The translations under genes were made by a program, and so were the position numbers. The notes below the pieces were generated by a model. It ran no database searches. It was not told where the DNA came from and saw only the letters and a program-made list of their open reading frames with translations. 64,000 bases of DNA from Parvularcula bermudensis HTCC2503. GTDB taxonomy: Bacteria; Pseudomonadota; Alphaproteobacteria; Caulobacterales; Parvularculaceae. The DNA is taken from assembly GCF_000152825.2 (NCBI RefSeq), contig NC_014414.1, forward strand, positions 2,108,001 to 2,172,000, read 5' to 3'. Positions within the stretch are counted from its first letter, which is position 1, and each line of letters opens with the position of its first letter. This document shows positions 35,661 to 44,884 of the stretch, piece after piece.

Positions 35661-36425
35661 ATGACCGAGCGGCACGATCTGGATCGGCGCCGTCAATCTC
35701 ACGCGGGCGCTCGCCTCGATGCGATTGAGGACCAATATTGGTCCGAGCGGCTGATGGGACCCGAGGTCGGGTCTATCCGCCGGGCCGGGGACTGGGTGGC
35801 CCGCAACCTTCTGCGCGGTGCCAGGGCCGGGGCCTGGGCTTTCGCCCTGTTCATCTTGATCAGCATGGCCTCGCTGAGCCCGGATCTGGCGTTCCGTGGT
35901 TTTGACGCCTTGGTCCCGGCGCCGAGTTTGAGGCCGAGCCAATGGCTATCAATTGGCGACCTCTATTTTGCCGGGGCCCTCTTCGTTGTGATGCTGTCGA
36001 GTCGACGCCAGGGGGCCGGGATGGCGATCCGGGCGTGGTGTTGGGCCTGGGGGATGACGGTCGTGTTGGCGGCGATCTTGGTCGCGGCGCTGTTGTCCGA
36101 TATTGAACCCGGCGACTGGCCGAGCCTGCGCTTCGTCCTCGCCTATTTTGGCTCGTGGTTCATGGCGGGGGGGGTGGTCGCCGCCACCTATCACGCCCTC
36201 AGGGGCATGATGTGGTGGAAGCCGGCCTTCATAGGTCTGGCGATCGGTCTTAGCCTTCAGGCCATAATGTTCCACCTGATCCTGTTCACAGGGACCCGCG
36301 TGCCGTGGGGCTTGTGGATGCTGGCTCAGACCGGGCTCTGGCTGATGCTCTCCCTACTGGCGCTATTGCCCTATCTTTGGCTGCGCCCAAGGGTCATTCC
36401 CCTCAGCGGACTTGGCGGCCGCTAG
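35661..36425 (+). CDS. Six-helix membrane protein, unknown function
   Basis: A 254-residue protein with a hydrophilic, arginine-rich N-terminus (about 1-50) and about six membrane helices: near 57-75, 90-110, 118-143, 152-172, 183-207 and 215-240. Short loops and many Trp residues (WCWAWGMTV, MMWWKP) are typical of a polytopic inner-membrane protein. I do not recognise a family. It follows rpmB closely and its stop overlaps the convergent phytase-like gene by four bases. Confidence 0.6.
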   Translation: MTERHDLDRRRQSHAGARLDAIEDQYWSERLMGPEVGSIRRAGDWVARNLLRGARAGAWAFALFILISMASLSPDLAFRGFDALVPAPSLRPSQWLSIGDLYFAGALFVVMLSSRRQGAGMAIRAWCWAWGMTVVLAAILVAALLSDIEPGDWPSLRFVLAYFGSWFMAGGVVAATYHALRGMMWWKPAFIGLAIGLSLQAIMFHLILFTGTRVPWGLWMLAQTGLWLMLSLLALLPYLWLRPRVIPLSGLGGR

Positions 36426-37450
36426 TGCAGCGCGGCGTCGGCATTGTCCTCGGTATCAGGGGCGGTGAGACAGCCAGGGTCAATATGCAAGCCGACAATC
36501 ACGGTTCGCTGCAAAGGGTTGAAATTGTGGTCCGACACTAGATGCACGCGCAACGTGCCATCTTCGAGTGGCTCCACGACAAGACCTTCCATATTGTCGA
36601 CGCCATGAAGGATCGTCAGGCGCGCCAGTTCGAGCCCGTCAAGAATGGGAGGCGACGGCGGGGTTTCCTCCAGGCGAAGGGCCTCAGGCGACAGCTGCAC
36701 CAAGCGGGCCCTTGGGCCGGACAGCGCGCTGAAGGCGCGCTCCAGGACATAGACGCTTCCATCGGCAGTAGTCGTCAGCCCCGTGGGCGAAAAGTCCCCC
36801 GCCGGACGATATCTCCAGCGCCCCAACACCTCGCCCCCGCGGGAGAGATAGGTCAGCGCTGCTGTCCCATCCGAAGGGCGCGTATGCTCCGTGATCGCCA
36901 GATATCCGTCAGCCCAGGCGGTGACGCCTTCAAACCCCGCATTATTGGGCAGGGCGTTCCGACCGACGGCGTAGAACGGGGGCTCTTCCTCGAGATAGAG
37001 ATCACCGTCTTCGGTGAACCATGAGAGACGATGATCTCCCTCAATACCGATCAAAAGGCGCTGCCCTTCGATGACCAGACTTTCGGCATCGCCGCGACGC
37101 TTGCCGAGAAAACGCCCTTGAGCGTCGGCAAGGGGGTGGGGGGTAAGGGAGATCACCTCGGTAATATAGCCGTTCTGATCCCGGCCGACGGTTCCCGTCC
37201 ATAAAAGACCCCGGTCCGACAGGAGAACGATCTCGTCCTTGGAGAGGTTGAGGGCGGAGAACCCGCCGAACCGGGCATCGGCGGCGGTCAGCGTGATGCC
37301 GGAGACCATCTGGGTCGCGCAATTGATGTGAATGGGACGATTGTTGAACCCTGGAAAGGGCTGCGACAGGGGAGTGACCTGCTGTGCCGCTGCGCTGGTC
37401 ATCACCACGAGCAGCGCGCCCAATCCGCAAAGACCGTATCGCCCGCTCAT
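36422..37450 (-). CDS. Esterase-like protein of the phytase family, exported
   Basis: A 342-residue protein with a signal peptide ([14 protein letters not shown]) and a beta-propeller-like body. Blocks [60 protein letters not shown] and [16 protein letters not shown] match the family called esterase-like activity of phytase (PF13449). Conserved Glu/Asp in these loops would bind calcium or phosphate. The start overlaps the cobT stop by four bases, so it is coupled to cobT. Substrate is unknown. Confidence 0.85.
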   Translation of the reverse strand: MSGRYGLCGLGALLVVMTSAAAQQVTPLSQPFPGFNNRPIHINCATQMVSGITLTAADARFGGFSALNLSKDEIVLLSDRGLLWTGTVGRDQNGYITEVISLTPHPLADAQGRFLGKRRGDAESLVIEGQRLLIGIEGDHRLSWFTEDGDLYLEEEPPFYAVGRNALPNNAGFEGVTAWADGYLAITEHTRPSDGTAALTYLSRGGEVLGRWRYRPAGDFSPTGLTTTADGSVYVLERAFSALSGPRARLVQLSPEALRLEETPPSPPILDGLELARLTILHGVDNMEGLVVEPLEDGTLRVHLVSDHNFNPLQRTVIVGLHIDPGCLTAPDTEDNADAALH

Positions 37451-39336
37451 CGGCTACGTCGCCGGGGGCGCCGGCGCCCATCGCTTTGATCGGCGAACAG
37501 GTCAGCCAATTGCTCCGTCATGGCCCCGCCAAGCTGATCGACATCCTGAATGGTCAGGGCACGGTCATAAAACCGCGTCACATCGTGACCGATACCGATG
37601 GCGATCAACTGGATCGGTGAGGCGTTTTCGATGAAGGCAATGGTCTCACGCAGATGCCGTTCGAGATATCCGCCGCCATTTACCGACGAGGTGGTATCGT
37701 CCACCGGCGCCCCGTCGGAAATCACCATCAGGATCCGCCGCGCCTCGGGCCGCTGGATCAGGCGATCATGCGCCCATTGCAGGGCCTCTCCATCGATATT
37801 TTCCTTCAGCAATCCCTCCTTGAGCATCAGGGCCAGATTGTCCTTGGCCCGACGCCAGGGCACGCTTGCGGGCTTGTAGATGATGTGACGGAGATCATTC
37901 AGCCGACCGGGGTTTTTCGGGCGATCCTCGGCCACCCATTTCTCCCGCGACTGCCCCCCCTTCCAGGCGCGTGTCGTGAACCCAAGGATCTCGACCTTCA
38001 CCCCACAGCGCTCAAGAGTACGGGCGAGGATATCCCCGCAAAGGGCGGCGACCATAATGGGACGGCCGCGCATGGATCCTGAATTATCAATCAGCAGCGT
38101 GACCGCCGTATCGCGGAACGCTTGATCCTGTTCCTGCTTGAAGGACAGGGGTTGGGTCGGGTCGATCACCACCCGGGAAAGGCGCGACGCATCGAGAATA
38201 CCCTCGTCGAGATCGAACCGCCAATCGCGATTTTGCTGGGCGAGTAGCTGACGGTGGAGCCGGTTTGCCAAGCGGGCCACCAATTGGTGCAGGCTTTCGA
38301 GTTGCCCGTCGAGGGTTTGCCGAAGTCGCGCCAGCTCGGCGGCGTCGACCAGATCGAGGGGGTGAACGACTTCGTCGAAGTCCTTGGTATAGATCCCATA
38401 GGAGGCATTACTGTCGGCCAGCGGTTCGTTACGACGCTGCATTTCGGCGTTCGCCTGGGCGTCGGCGTCATCGTCCGTAGGCTCCCAATCAAGGGGCTGC
38501 GTCTCAACCTCCGCTTCTCCGTCCCGAGCCTCGCCAAATTCCGGCATCGCCGGCTCTTTGGCGCTGTCTTCCTGACTTTCATCCTCGCCGTCTTCGCCTT
38601 CTGTGTCGGCGTCGTCCTCACCGCCTGTCTCGGTGTCTTTGGGCTGTTCGTCGTCGTCGCCCTCTGTCTCATCATCTTCGCTGTCTTCGTGATCTGTGGT
38701 CGGATCGCCGATATCCAGATCCCGGAGCAGAGAGTGCACCGCCTCGGAAAACGCGGTTTGGTCCCGAAAAAGGGTGCGATCGGCGAGCCGCTCTAGGCTA
38801 TCCCCGGCCCGCTCTTCGATCTCGCGCCGCCATTGGTCGACCAAGGCCCGCGCTGCGTCCGGCGTCGGGCGTCCGGTGATGCGCTCGCGCGCCATGAGGC
38901 CGAGAATATCGGAGAGGGGGATATCCTGGCGATCCTCCATCCGGCGATACCCACGGTCCTCAAGCCGCTGACTGAGGGAGGCATGAAGATTGTCCCCGAC
39001 CCCGTCCAGCGCCGTGGCCCCAAGGGCCTCGACACGCACGGTCTCAAGTGCCGTATGGGCCGCCGCCCCGTCAGCGTTTTGCGGGGCAAGGCGCGCATGG
39101 AGCGCGGGATCGTGGTGGGCAAGGCGCAAAGCCGCTTCATCGGCATGGCCGCGCGCCACGGCCAGCTGCGCTTCGTCCATTCGGCGGGGGGGAAGGGGCA
39201 GGCGCACATCCGTCCCGGCAACTTGAGGTTTATCGCCGACGAATTTCACCGTCACATCCGGCTCGGCCGCGAGGGCCTTGGTCGTCTGCGCGAGCAATTG
39301 CTTCAGCTGTTCTGCGGGCGAAGGGGATGAGGCCAT
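37447..39336 (-). CDS. cobT: Cobaltochelatase subunit CobT
   Basis: The large VWA subunit of the aerobic cobaltochelatase, which with the AAA+ CobS and CobN inserts cobalt into hydrogenobyrinate diamide for B12. The 629 residues have a helical N-terminal part (1-215), a very acidic linker (about 220-310, runs such as [11 protein letters not shown]), and a C-terminal VWA domain with the metal site LLIDNSGSM and a later VISDGAP. The ATG overlaps a 14-bp palindrome and has no Shine-Dalgarno. No cobS is in the window, although it is usually adjacent. Related Mg-chelatase-like VWA proteins are the alternative, but length and ending favour CobT. Confidence 0.92.
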   Translation of the reverse strand: MASSPSPAEQLKQLLAQTTKALAAEPDVTVKFVGDKPQVAGTDVRLPLPPRRMDEAQLAVARGHADEAALRLAHHDPALHARLAPQNADGAAAHTALETVRVEALGATALDGVGDNLHASLSQRLEDRGYRRMEDRQDIPLSDILGLMARERITGRPTPDAARALVDQWRREIEERAGDSLERLADRTLFRDQTAFSEAVHSLLRDLDIGDPTTDHEDSEDDETEGDDDEQPKDTETGGEDDADTEGEDGEDESQEDSAKEPAMPEFGEARDGEAEVETQPLDWEPTDDDADAQANAEMQRRNEPLADSNASYGIYTKDFDEVVHPLDLVDAAELARLRQTLDGQLESLHQLVARLANRLHRQLLAQQNRDWRFDLDEGILDASRLSRVVIDPTQPLSFKQEQDQAFRDTAVTLLIDNSGSMRGRPIMVAALCGDILARTLERCGVKVEILGFTTRAWKGGQSREKWVAEDRPKNPGRLNDLRHIIYKPASVPWRRAKDNLALMLKEGLLKENIDGEALQWAHDRLIQRPEARRILMVISDGAPVDDTTSSVNGGGYLERHLRETIAFIENASPIQLIAIGIGHDVTRFYDRALTIQDVDQLGGAMTEQLADLFADQSDGRRRPRRRSR

Positions 39337-39353
39337 AAATCATGATTTAGGCC
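39331..39353. promoter_or_regulatory. Palindrome at the cobT start (candidate operator)
   Basis: TAAATCATGATTTA (39336-39349) is a perfect 14-bp palindrome, flanked by GGCC on both sides with one extra base. It is AT-rich in GC-rich surroundings and overlaps the cobT start codon, in the short gap between cobT and the divergent carrier-protein operon. Its size and place fit a dimeric regulator's site, but no regulator is identified. Confidence 0.45.
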
Positions 39354-39425
39354 CCAAGGGCCTCCGGGCCTAGGCGTTTTGGGGTCTCGGTCACCAAAAA
39401 AAGACGCAAAGGGTTTATGAAAGAA

Positions 39426-39480
39426 AAGGGCCTTTTCGATAAAGGGGTGGGGAGTGTTCGGGCAGCGAAGGGCCTTTTCG
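39426..39480 (+). repeat. Pair of 13-bp direct repeats before the PPTase gene
   Basis: AAGGGCCTTTTCG occurs at 39426-39438 and again at 39468-39480, start to start 42 bases (four helical turns). Each copy contains the near-palindrome AAGGGCCTTTT. If translation starts at GTG 39480, both copies are upstream of the coding region and could be binding sites for a regulator of the operon. Confidence 0.6.
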
Positions 39481-40088
39481 TGCAGCAGATTACGGTGCGT
39501 CTTTTCGATCTTGATGAGAGCCCCCAACCCAGTGGAGGTCCCGGGGAAAGGGGAACGAGACCTCAATGTCGGCAACGATCGGGCCGCGCCCTTCGGCAAT
39601 ATGAGCTGGCCTGCGCCTATGGCTGCCGGCCGGAGGCGGTCGAGCTGAAGGGCGGGCGTGCCCTGCTGCCGGGGGGAGGGTCCCCAGCGGTGAGCTACAC
39701 CCGATCGGGCCGCTTTGCGCTGTTCGCCTTCGCCGATCACGGCCCCCTAGGAATCGACCTCGAAGCCTTCGATGGCGTACCGGATGAAGAGATTCCCTCT
39801 CTTGCGAGAGATCATCTCGCCCCCGCCGCGGCTGCCGAGATCGAGGCCGCCGGATCGCAGGGCGCCAAACGATCCTTTCTTTTCCATTGGACGGCGATGG
39901 AGGCTGTTGGAAAAGCGGCCCGTACAGGTCTGGCGATCGCCCATCGAAGCGGGGCGCTTTCGGCGACCGCCCGTGGTCTTGCGGTTTGGCATCGCGTGCC
40001 GCGTATCGGCTATATGGCGGCTCTTGCCGCCGCGCCGGGGGCAAGGGTCACTTGGAGAGGGGCGGCATCCTTGCCGGTGACGGTATGA
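39480..40088 (+). CDS. 4'-phosphopantetheinyl transferase (Sfp-like)
   Basis: Attaches the phosphopantetheine arm of CoA to a carrier-protein serine. Of about 202 residues, the magnesium-site motif is GIDLEAF and the second motif is FLFHWTAMEAVGKAARTG, a W-T-x-x-E-A-x-x-K version of the usual WTxKEA, placing it in the Sfp/EntD class. I chose the GTG because GAAGGG sits seven bases upstream and it places the first beta strand (ITVRLFDLDE) at the N-terminus as in relatives; an ATG at 39417 gives 21 more residues. The ATGA overlap with the next gene, an adenylation-carrier protein, identifies its likely client. Confidence 0.85.
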   Translation: MQQITVRLFDLDESPQPSGGPGERGTRPQCRQRSGRALRQYELACAYGCRPEAVELKGGRALLPGGGSPAVSYTRSGRFALFAFADHGPLGIDLEAFDGVPDEEIPSLARDHLAPAAAAEIEAAGSQGAKRSFLFHWTAMEAVGKAARTGLAIAHRSGALSATARGLAVWHRVPRIGYMAALAAAPGARVTWRGAASLPVTV

Positions 40089-41854
40089 GCCCCCTGACCG
40101 ACCCCGTTTGGGACCGCCTCAATGCCACTGAGGTCAAATGGCCGCCCGGAGATGTGGTGGCGCTGTTCGATGCACAGGCCGCGGCCCATCCAACCCACAC
40201 CGCTATTCGGTTCATGGGAACCGATGTCAGCTATGGCGAGGTGCAGCGCCGGAGTTGTCAAATCGCCCTTGAATTACAGCCCCGCCTCTCCCCCATGGAG
40301 GCTGACACGCCGCCGGTGGTGGGATTGGCGGGACCCCGCAATCCCGATTTGGTCGCCGCGCTGATCGGCATATGGCGGGCGGGGGCCGTGGCGTTGCCCA
40401 TCGATCTCGATCATCCCGAGGCTCGGCGCGCTTATCTGGTGGAGAACAGCGGCGCTGCTTTCGTTGTTGGGCCCGCGGATCTTTCCCCGAAGGAATCGGA
40501 CACCGCCGCATCTGTGGATGGCGGCCTGTCGTCACACAGGCCCGATTTTGCCTATTTGCAATATACGTCCGGCTCCACAGGTAAACCCAAAGGTGTGAAG
40601 GGCGGACATCCGCAATTAGCGAACTTCCTCCATGCCATGGCATCGCTTCTGTCATTCGGGGCGGACGATCGTCTCTTGGCGGTGACGACGCTCTCCTTCG
40701 ACATTGCGCTGCTCGAATGGTTCCTGCCCCTGATCTGTGGCGGGTCGATCATTCTACCGAGCGATGATCAGGCGGCGGACGGGGAGGCGATGGTCACCTT
40801 GTTGCGTGAGGAGGCAGCATCGTTTTTTCAGGGCACCCCCGCAACTTGGCGGTTGTTACTTGATGCCGGTCTTGGCCCCCATAGTGGGCTCACCGCGCTT
40901 TGCGGGGGGGAGCCTTTGCCATCGGCGCTCGCCGCGACACTCCTGCCGAAGGTCGGATCGCTTTGGAACGTCTACGGACCGACGGAGACGACGGTGTGGT
41001 CGACGGCGGGGCGAATCGATACGCCTGAGGCGATCCATGTCGGTCGGCCCCTCGCCAATACCGTTCTCAGCATTCTCGATGAGCATGACCGGCGGGTGCC
41101 GCCGGATACGCCAGGCGAATTAATCATTGGCGGGGAGGGGGTGGCCCTCGGCTATCATGCGCGGCCTGAGGAGACCGCCGCCCGGTTTACCGAGGCGCCG
41201 CCGGACTCCGGCCTTGAGGGGAAAGTCTACCTCACCGGGGATCGGGCTGTGTTGACCTCGGACGGGGTCATCCGGCTATTGGGCCGGGCCGATGCCCAAG
41301 TCAAAATCAGGGGGTTTCGCATCGAACTCGGCGAAGTGGAAAACGCCCTCGGACAGGTCACGGCAGGGGGCGCCGCCGCCGCCACGGTGCACACGGATGG
41401 CGCCGGTGAGGCCATGCTGGTGGGGTATGTGAGTGCCGCTTCTGGCCGTCGCAAGCCCACAGCCAGCACCCTAAGGCGGGGTCTAAGGGCCCTTCTGCCG
41501 GACTATATGATCCCCCAACGCTTTGTGGTGCTCGACAGTCTTCCGCTGACGCCGAACGGCAAAATTGATCGCAAGGCGCTGCCCGCGCCGGGGCGCCAGA
41601 TAAGCCAGAGCCGAGGGCGCCCGCCGCAAACAGCGGATGAGCAGGCCCTTGCCGCTGCCTTTCAGGCGGTTCTGGGGGTCGAAACCGTCTCGACGACGGA
41701 CAATTTCGTCACCCTCGGCGGGCAATCGTTGCAAGCCGCACGGGTTGCCACACGCTTTCGCGAAGCCACGGGGAAGGTCATCACGCCGCGGGCGCTGTTA
41801 TTTGAAACCCTCGAGCAGGCCGCCGCCGGGGCCACGACGCCGGGGCAGGGATGA
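40085..41854 (+). CDS. Adenylation-carrier protein didomain (NRPS-like), predicted glycine-specific
   Basis: A 589-residue stand-alone A-PCP protein that should activate an amino acid as aminoacyl-AMP and load it on its own carrier domain. Core motifs: A3 LQYTSGSTGKPKG, A5 NVYGPTETT, A7/A8 YLTGDRA and KIRGFRIELGEVE, A10 PLTPNGKIDRKAL with Lys493. The carrier motif is LGGQSL with Ser548. My hand alignment gives pocket residues Asp206, Ile207, Leu210, Gln249, Leu272, Gly274, Val296, Val304, Trp305 and Lys493, close to the known glycine code. There is no condensation or thioesterase domain. It is coupled to the PPTase before it and the hydrolase after it. It is not the plain AMP ligase usual in exosortase A loci. 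Confidence 0.9.
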   Translation: MSPLTDPVWDRLNATEVKWPPGDVVALFDAQAAAHPTHTAIRFMGTDVSYGEVQRRSCQIALELQPRLSPMEADTPPVVGLAGPRNPDLVAALIGIWRAGAVALPIDLDHPEARRAYLVENSGAAFVVGPADLSPKESDTAASVDGGLSSHRPDFAYLQYTSGSTGKPKGVKGGHPQLANFLHAMASLLSFGADDRLLAVTTLSFDIALLEWFLPLICGGSIILPSDDQAADGEAMVTLLREEAASFFQGTPATWRLLLDAGLGPHSGLTALCGGEPLPSALAATLLPKVGSLWNVYGPTETTVWSTAGRIDTPEAIHVGRPLANTVLSILDEHDRRVPPDTPGELIIGGEGVALGYHARPEETAARFTEAPPDSGLEGKVYLTGDRAVLTSDGVIRLLGRADAQVKIRGFRIELGEVENALGQVTAGGAAAATVHTDGAGEAMLVGYVSAASGRRKPTASTLRRGLRALLPDYMIPQRFVVLDSLPLTPNGKIDRKALPAPGRQISQSRGRPPQTADEQALAAAFQAVLGVETVSTTDNFVTLGGQSLQAARVATRFREATGKVITPRALLFETLEQAAAGATTPGQG

Positions 41855-42570
41855 TGGCGCCCTTGTCCGAAAGGGCGGCCACGCCGCCGCCGGAGAGCCC
41901 CCCGATGGAGCCGATGATGTTCGGCACCAGTGAGGCCCCCCTTTACGGTGTCTATCACGATACAGCAGTGCCCGCGCGGCGAGCGGCGTTGCTCGTGCCC
42001 CCCTTCGGTGAGGAAACGATCCGTGCCCATCGCCCATTTCTCGCTCTCGCTACGGCGCTGAGCGCCGCCGGCGTCGCCGTCCTTCGCTATGATGCGTTCG
42101 GGACTGGAAATTCGGCAGGGGACGATCGCGACGTGACAAAACAGACCATGATCGACAGCCTCCTCGCCGCGGATGATGAATTGCGGGCGATGAGCCAAGC
42201 TCAAAAGATTGTCTGGATCGGCCTCCGATTTGGATCGCTGGTCGCCATGGCCGCCGCGGAGATGCGCCCGCCGACGAGGATCGTGGGGTGGGACGCGCCC
42301 GCCCATGCGGCGGACCATCTGGCCGATCTGATCCGCCGCGATCCCTCAGCGATGAGGGGCGATGGCGCCTATCCCGACGAGCTTCTCGGCCATCCCTTAC
42401 CGCCGAGCCTTGCCGCGCAAATGACCGCGGACTGGCGGGGACCGAGCGATGAGACGGCGCGCGTGACCACCGCAGCTGAGGAGGATTGGAATGCAGACGG
42501 CGCGCTCTCGACGTTCCGTGTCCCTGTGCGAACGATTAGTCGGCTGACGGCGCTGATGGCCGCACGATGA
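41851..42570 (+). CDS. Alpha/beta-hydrolase fold protein, exosortase-A hydrolase 2 type
   Basis: A 239-residue protein with the alpha/beta-hydrolase start (AALLVPPFGEE) and the strand-helix VAVLRYDAFGTGNSAGDDRD. The nucleophile elbow reads WIGLRFGSLVA: the Ser position is Arg, so it cannot act by the usual serine mechanism. From memory the exosortase-A-associated hydrolase 2 family has a similar GLRxG elbow, so this looks like a family trait rather than decay. ATGATG overlaps the stop of the didomain gene. It may be a non-catalytic carrier-interacting or acyl-binding protein. Confidence 0.75.
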   Translation: MMAPLSERAATPPPESPPMEPMMFGTSEAPLYGVYHDTAVPARRAALLVPPFGEETIRAHRPFLALATALSAAGVAVLRYDAFGTGNSAGDDRDVTKQTMIDSLLAADDELRAMSQAQKIVWIGLRFGSLVAMAAAEMRPPTRIVGWDAPAHAADHLADLIRRDPSAMRGDGAYPDELLGHPLPPSLAAQMTADWRGPSDETARVTTAAEEDWNADGALSTFRVPVRTISRLTALMAAR

Positions 42571-43376
42571 CCGAGGAGGAATTGATCTTCTTTGGACCGG
42601 AGGAGGGACTGGTCGGCACGTTGACCTCCCCCGGCGGCCCTTCCAAGGGGAGGATTGTCATTCCCAATGCCGGGATTGTCGGACGGGCCGGGCCCCATCG
42701 GCTCCATACCCGGCTTGCGAGATCCCTGGCGGATGAGGGCTATGACGTTCTGCGGATTGACCTGCACGGGCTTGGGGACAGTGCCCCACCGCCTGGCGAT
42801 CTCGGTCACGAGGCCCAGGCTGTGGCGGATATCAAAGCTGCAATCGATGCCCTGGGCTCGGGGAGAGGGCGAATAATCCTGATGGGATTATGTTCGGGGG
42901 CGGATAATGCGCAAGCGACGGCGCTGATCGATGACCGGGTCACGGACCTTATATTACTCGATCCACACGCCTTCGCTCACCCGCGCCGGGTCGCCCTGAC
43001 CCTCATGCAAAAGGCCGCCTCACCTGCGCGATGGGCAGCCCTGATCTCGAGAGCAGCTCAACGACAAGCGAATACTGCTTCCCCCGCCCCGTCCGACCGT
43101 CCGGTGCCTGACAGGCGAGATTTTGCCGACCAATGGCAGGCCCTGGCGCGCCGCGGTGTCGGCATCTATGCGCGCTATACAAATCATGTGAGCCATATCG
43201 TGGCCTCCGCCGAGGAGGCACGCCTTGGTCTCGGTCTACCAAAAGACAGGCAAGACCCCAGGCTCTGCATCGAAATGGATAAGGACGCCAATCATACTTA
43301 TACGGACCTTAAAGCTCAAGGGCGCCTCGACTTGGCCATCAAGAGCTGGCTGAGAGCGTCAGGGGGAGCGGCGTGA
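42567..43376 (+). CDS. Alpha/beta hydrolase, exosortase-A hydrolase 1 type, Cys elbow
   Basis: A 269-residue alpha/beta hydrolase. VIPNAGIVGRAGPHRLHTRL and VLRIDLHGLGDSAPPPGDLG are typical N-terminal blocks. The nucleophile elbow is ILMGLCSGADNA, so Cys (or the next Ser) stands where Ser is expected in GxSxG, and the distal histidine is in DKDANHTYTD. The set resembles the hydrolase 1 family of exosortase A loci. A Cys nucleophile suits thioester or acyl transfer, so release of the glycyl group from the carrier protein is a reasonable guess. ATGA overlap with the preceding gene. Confidence 0.8.
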   Translation: MTEEELIFFGPEEGLVGTLTSPGGPSKGRIVIPNAGIVGRAGPHRLHTRLARSLADEGYDVLRIDLHGLGDSAPPPGDLGHEAQAVADIKAAIDALGSGRGRIILMGLCSGADNAQATALIDDRVTDLILLDPHAFAHPRRVALTLMQKAASPARWAALISRAAQRQANTASPAPSDRPVPDRRDFADQWQALARRGVGIYARYTNHVSHIVASAEEARLGLGLPKDRQDPRLCIEMDKDANHTYTDLKAQGRLDLAIKSWLRASGGAA

Positions 43377-44884
43377 CGATGGAGCCACAAGCCGACGCGG
43401 TCCCAAGCCCGGCGATCTCAAGCAGGTCTTTGGGCGGACGGGTGGCCAAGGGCGCCGCTCTGTTGACGGGCGCCAACATGATTGCGCGCGGCATCGGCCT
43501 CATCAATACACTCATCCTCTCCCGCTTGCTGATTCCAGAGGATTTCGGGCTGATCGCCATCGGCATGACGGTCATGCAGCTTCTCCAGAATTTCTCCGAT
43601 ATCGGCGTTTCCCAGGCGGTGGTGAAATATCGCGATGCCGATCGGCGGTTTCTCGATACACTCTTCACGCTCTCGATCCTTCGGGGGGCGCTGGTGGGCG
43701 GGCTTCTCATGGCAGGGGCGCCCCTTGCCGCGACATTCTACGGCGATGATCGCATCCTCTTTGTCTTTTGCGCTTTTGGCGGGCTGGCTTTCATCAATGC
43801 GCTCATCAACCCTCAATTCTACGAATTTGAACGGAATCTGGATTTTCGCCGGGAAGTGCTGGTCAGTCTTTCGGTGAAGCTTGCCGCGGTGCTCATCTCG
43901 GTTCTGATTGCCTTGATCTATAAGAGCTATTGGGCCCTGATTTGCGGCTATGGGGCGGGGGTCCTGCTTGAGGTCGTGCTCTCTCATCTGCTGATCCGCG
44001 AGGGCCGCCGGCGCCTCGATCTGTCGGCGATGAAAGAATTACTTGGCTTCACCGGCTGGCTCACCGCCACAAGTGCCGTCGTTGCTGCGAATAATAAACT
44101 CGAACCCTTGATCCTTGGCCGGATCATCGGCTTTGGGGGGACAGGCCATTATTATCTCGGCGAACAATTTGCCTTCCTACCGGCTTATGAGCTTGCAACC
44201 CCGATTGCCCGCGCGCTCTATCCGGGGTTTTCCTCCGTTCAGAGTGATAAAAAAGAGGCGCGGCGGGTATTTCTCCGCGGTGTAGAGGCTCTTGCGGCGA
44301 TCTCTCTACCGGCATCGGTGGGACTTGCCTTCTTGGCGCATGACTTTGTGATGACAGTATTGGGCGCAAAATGGGCGCCGGTGATTCCCGTTCTGCAAAT
44401 CCTTGCGCCGGCTTTTGGCTTTACCACGATCTATTGGGCCACCGAAGGACTTGCGCTTGCCCTTGGCCGAGTAAAGCTGGTCTTTTGGCGGGCTCTTATC
44501 TATTTTATTATTCGTACCCCGCTATTCATCGCGGCGGCGATCAGCTTTGGATTGACCGGGGCCGTTGTTGCCGCCGCGTTGGCGAGCGTGATTTATGTCG
44601 GATTACAGGGCCAGCTCTATAGTCATGTGACCGGGGATCACCCTTTGCGTCCGCTGATGTCCGCGCGCCGAAGCCTTGGCGCCGTAGGCGGGATGAGCCT
44701 TTGGTTCCTCTGGGGCCAACCGGTATTCAGTGGGGCCCCGGTCCTTATCGATCTTGTCCTCGGGACTCTGATTGGGGGGCTCATCTATACAGGGTGCCAT
44801 TTCGGGCTATGGGTGCTGAGCGGACGCTCCAACGGCATTGAGCGTGTAATCCTCAATTTCGGTCGACGCGTGGTGCAGCGGTGA
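43373..44884 (+). CDS. Polysaccharide flippase, Wzx/MOP family
   Basis: A 503-residue membrane protein of about 12-14 helices that should flip lipid-linked glycan units across the inner membrane. It opens with a short polar N-terminus, then GANMIARGIGLINTLILSR and LIPEDFGLIAIGMTVMQLLQ, which are the family-typical first helices (PST/RfbX type). Later LSVKLAAVLISVLIALIYKS and AFGFTTIYWATEGLALALGR fit the same fold. The start GTG overlaps the previous stop (GTGA). Its presence makes the operon a glycan-building one rather than secretion of a free peptide. Confidence 0.88.
   Translation: MTMEPQADAVPSPAISSRSLGGRVAKGAALLTGANMIARGIGLINTLILSRLLIPEDFGLIAIGMTVMQLLQNFSDIGVSQAVVKYRDADRRFLDTLFTLSILRGALVGGLLMAGAPLAATFYGDDRILFVFCAFGGLAFINALINPQFYEFERNLDFRREVLVSLSVKLAAVLISVLIALIYKSYWALICGYGAGVLLEVVLSHLLIREGRRRLDLSAMKELLGFTGWLTATSAVVAANNKLEPLILGRIIGFGGTGHYYLGEQFAFLPAYELATPIARALYPGFSSVQSDKKEARRVFLRGVEALAAISLPASVGLAFLAHDFVMTVLGAKWAPVIPVLQILAPAFGFTTIYWATEGLALALGRVKLVFWRALIYFIIRTPLFIAAAISFGLTGAVVAAALASVIYVGLQGQLYSHVTGDHPLRPLMSARRSLGAVGGMSLWFLWGQPVFSGAPVLIDLVLGTLIGGLIYTGCHFGLWVLSGRSNGIERVILNFGRRVVQR

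Noticed and set aside
39337-39416. Cobalamin riboswitch before cobT
   Set aside because: The gap is only 80 bases and shows no B12-box-like sequence; a B12 element needs far more room.
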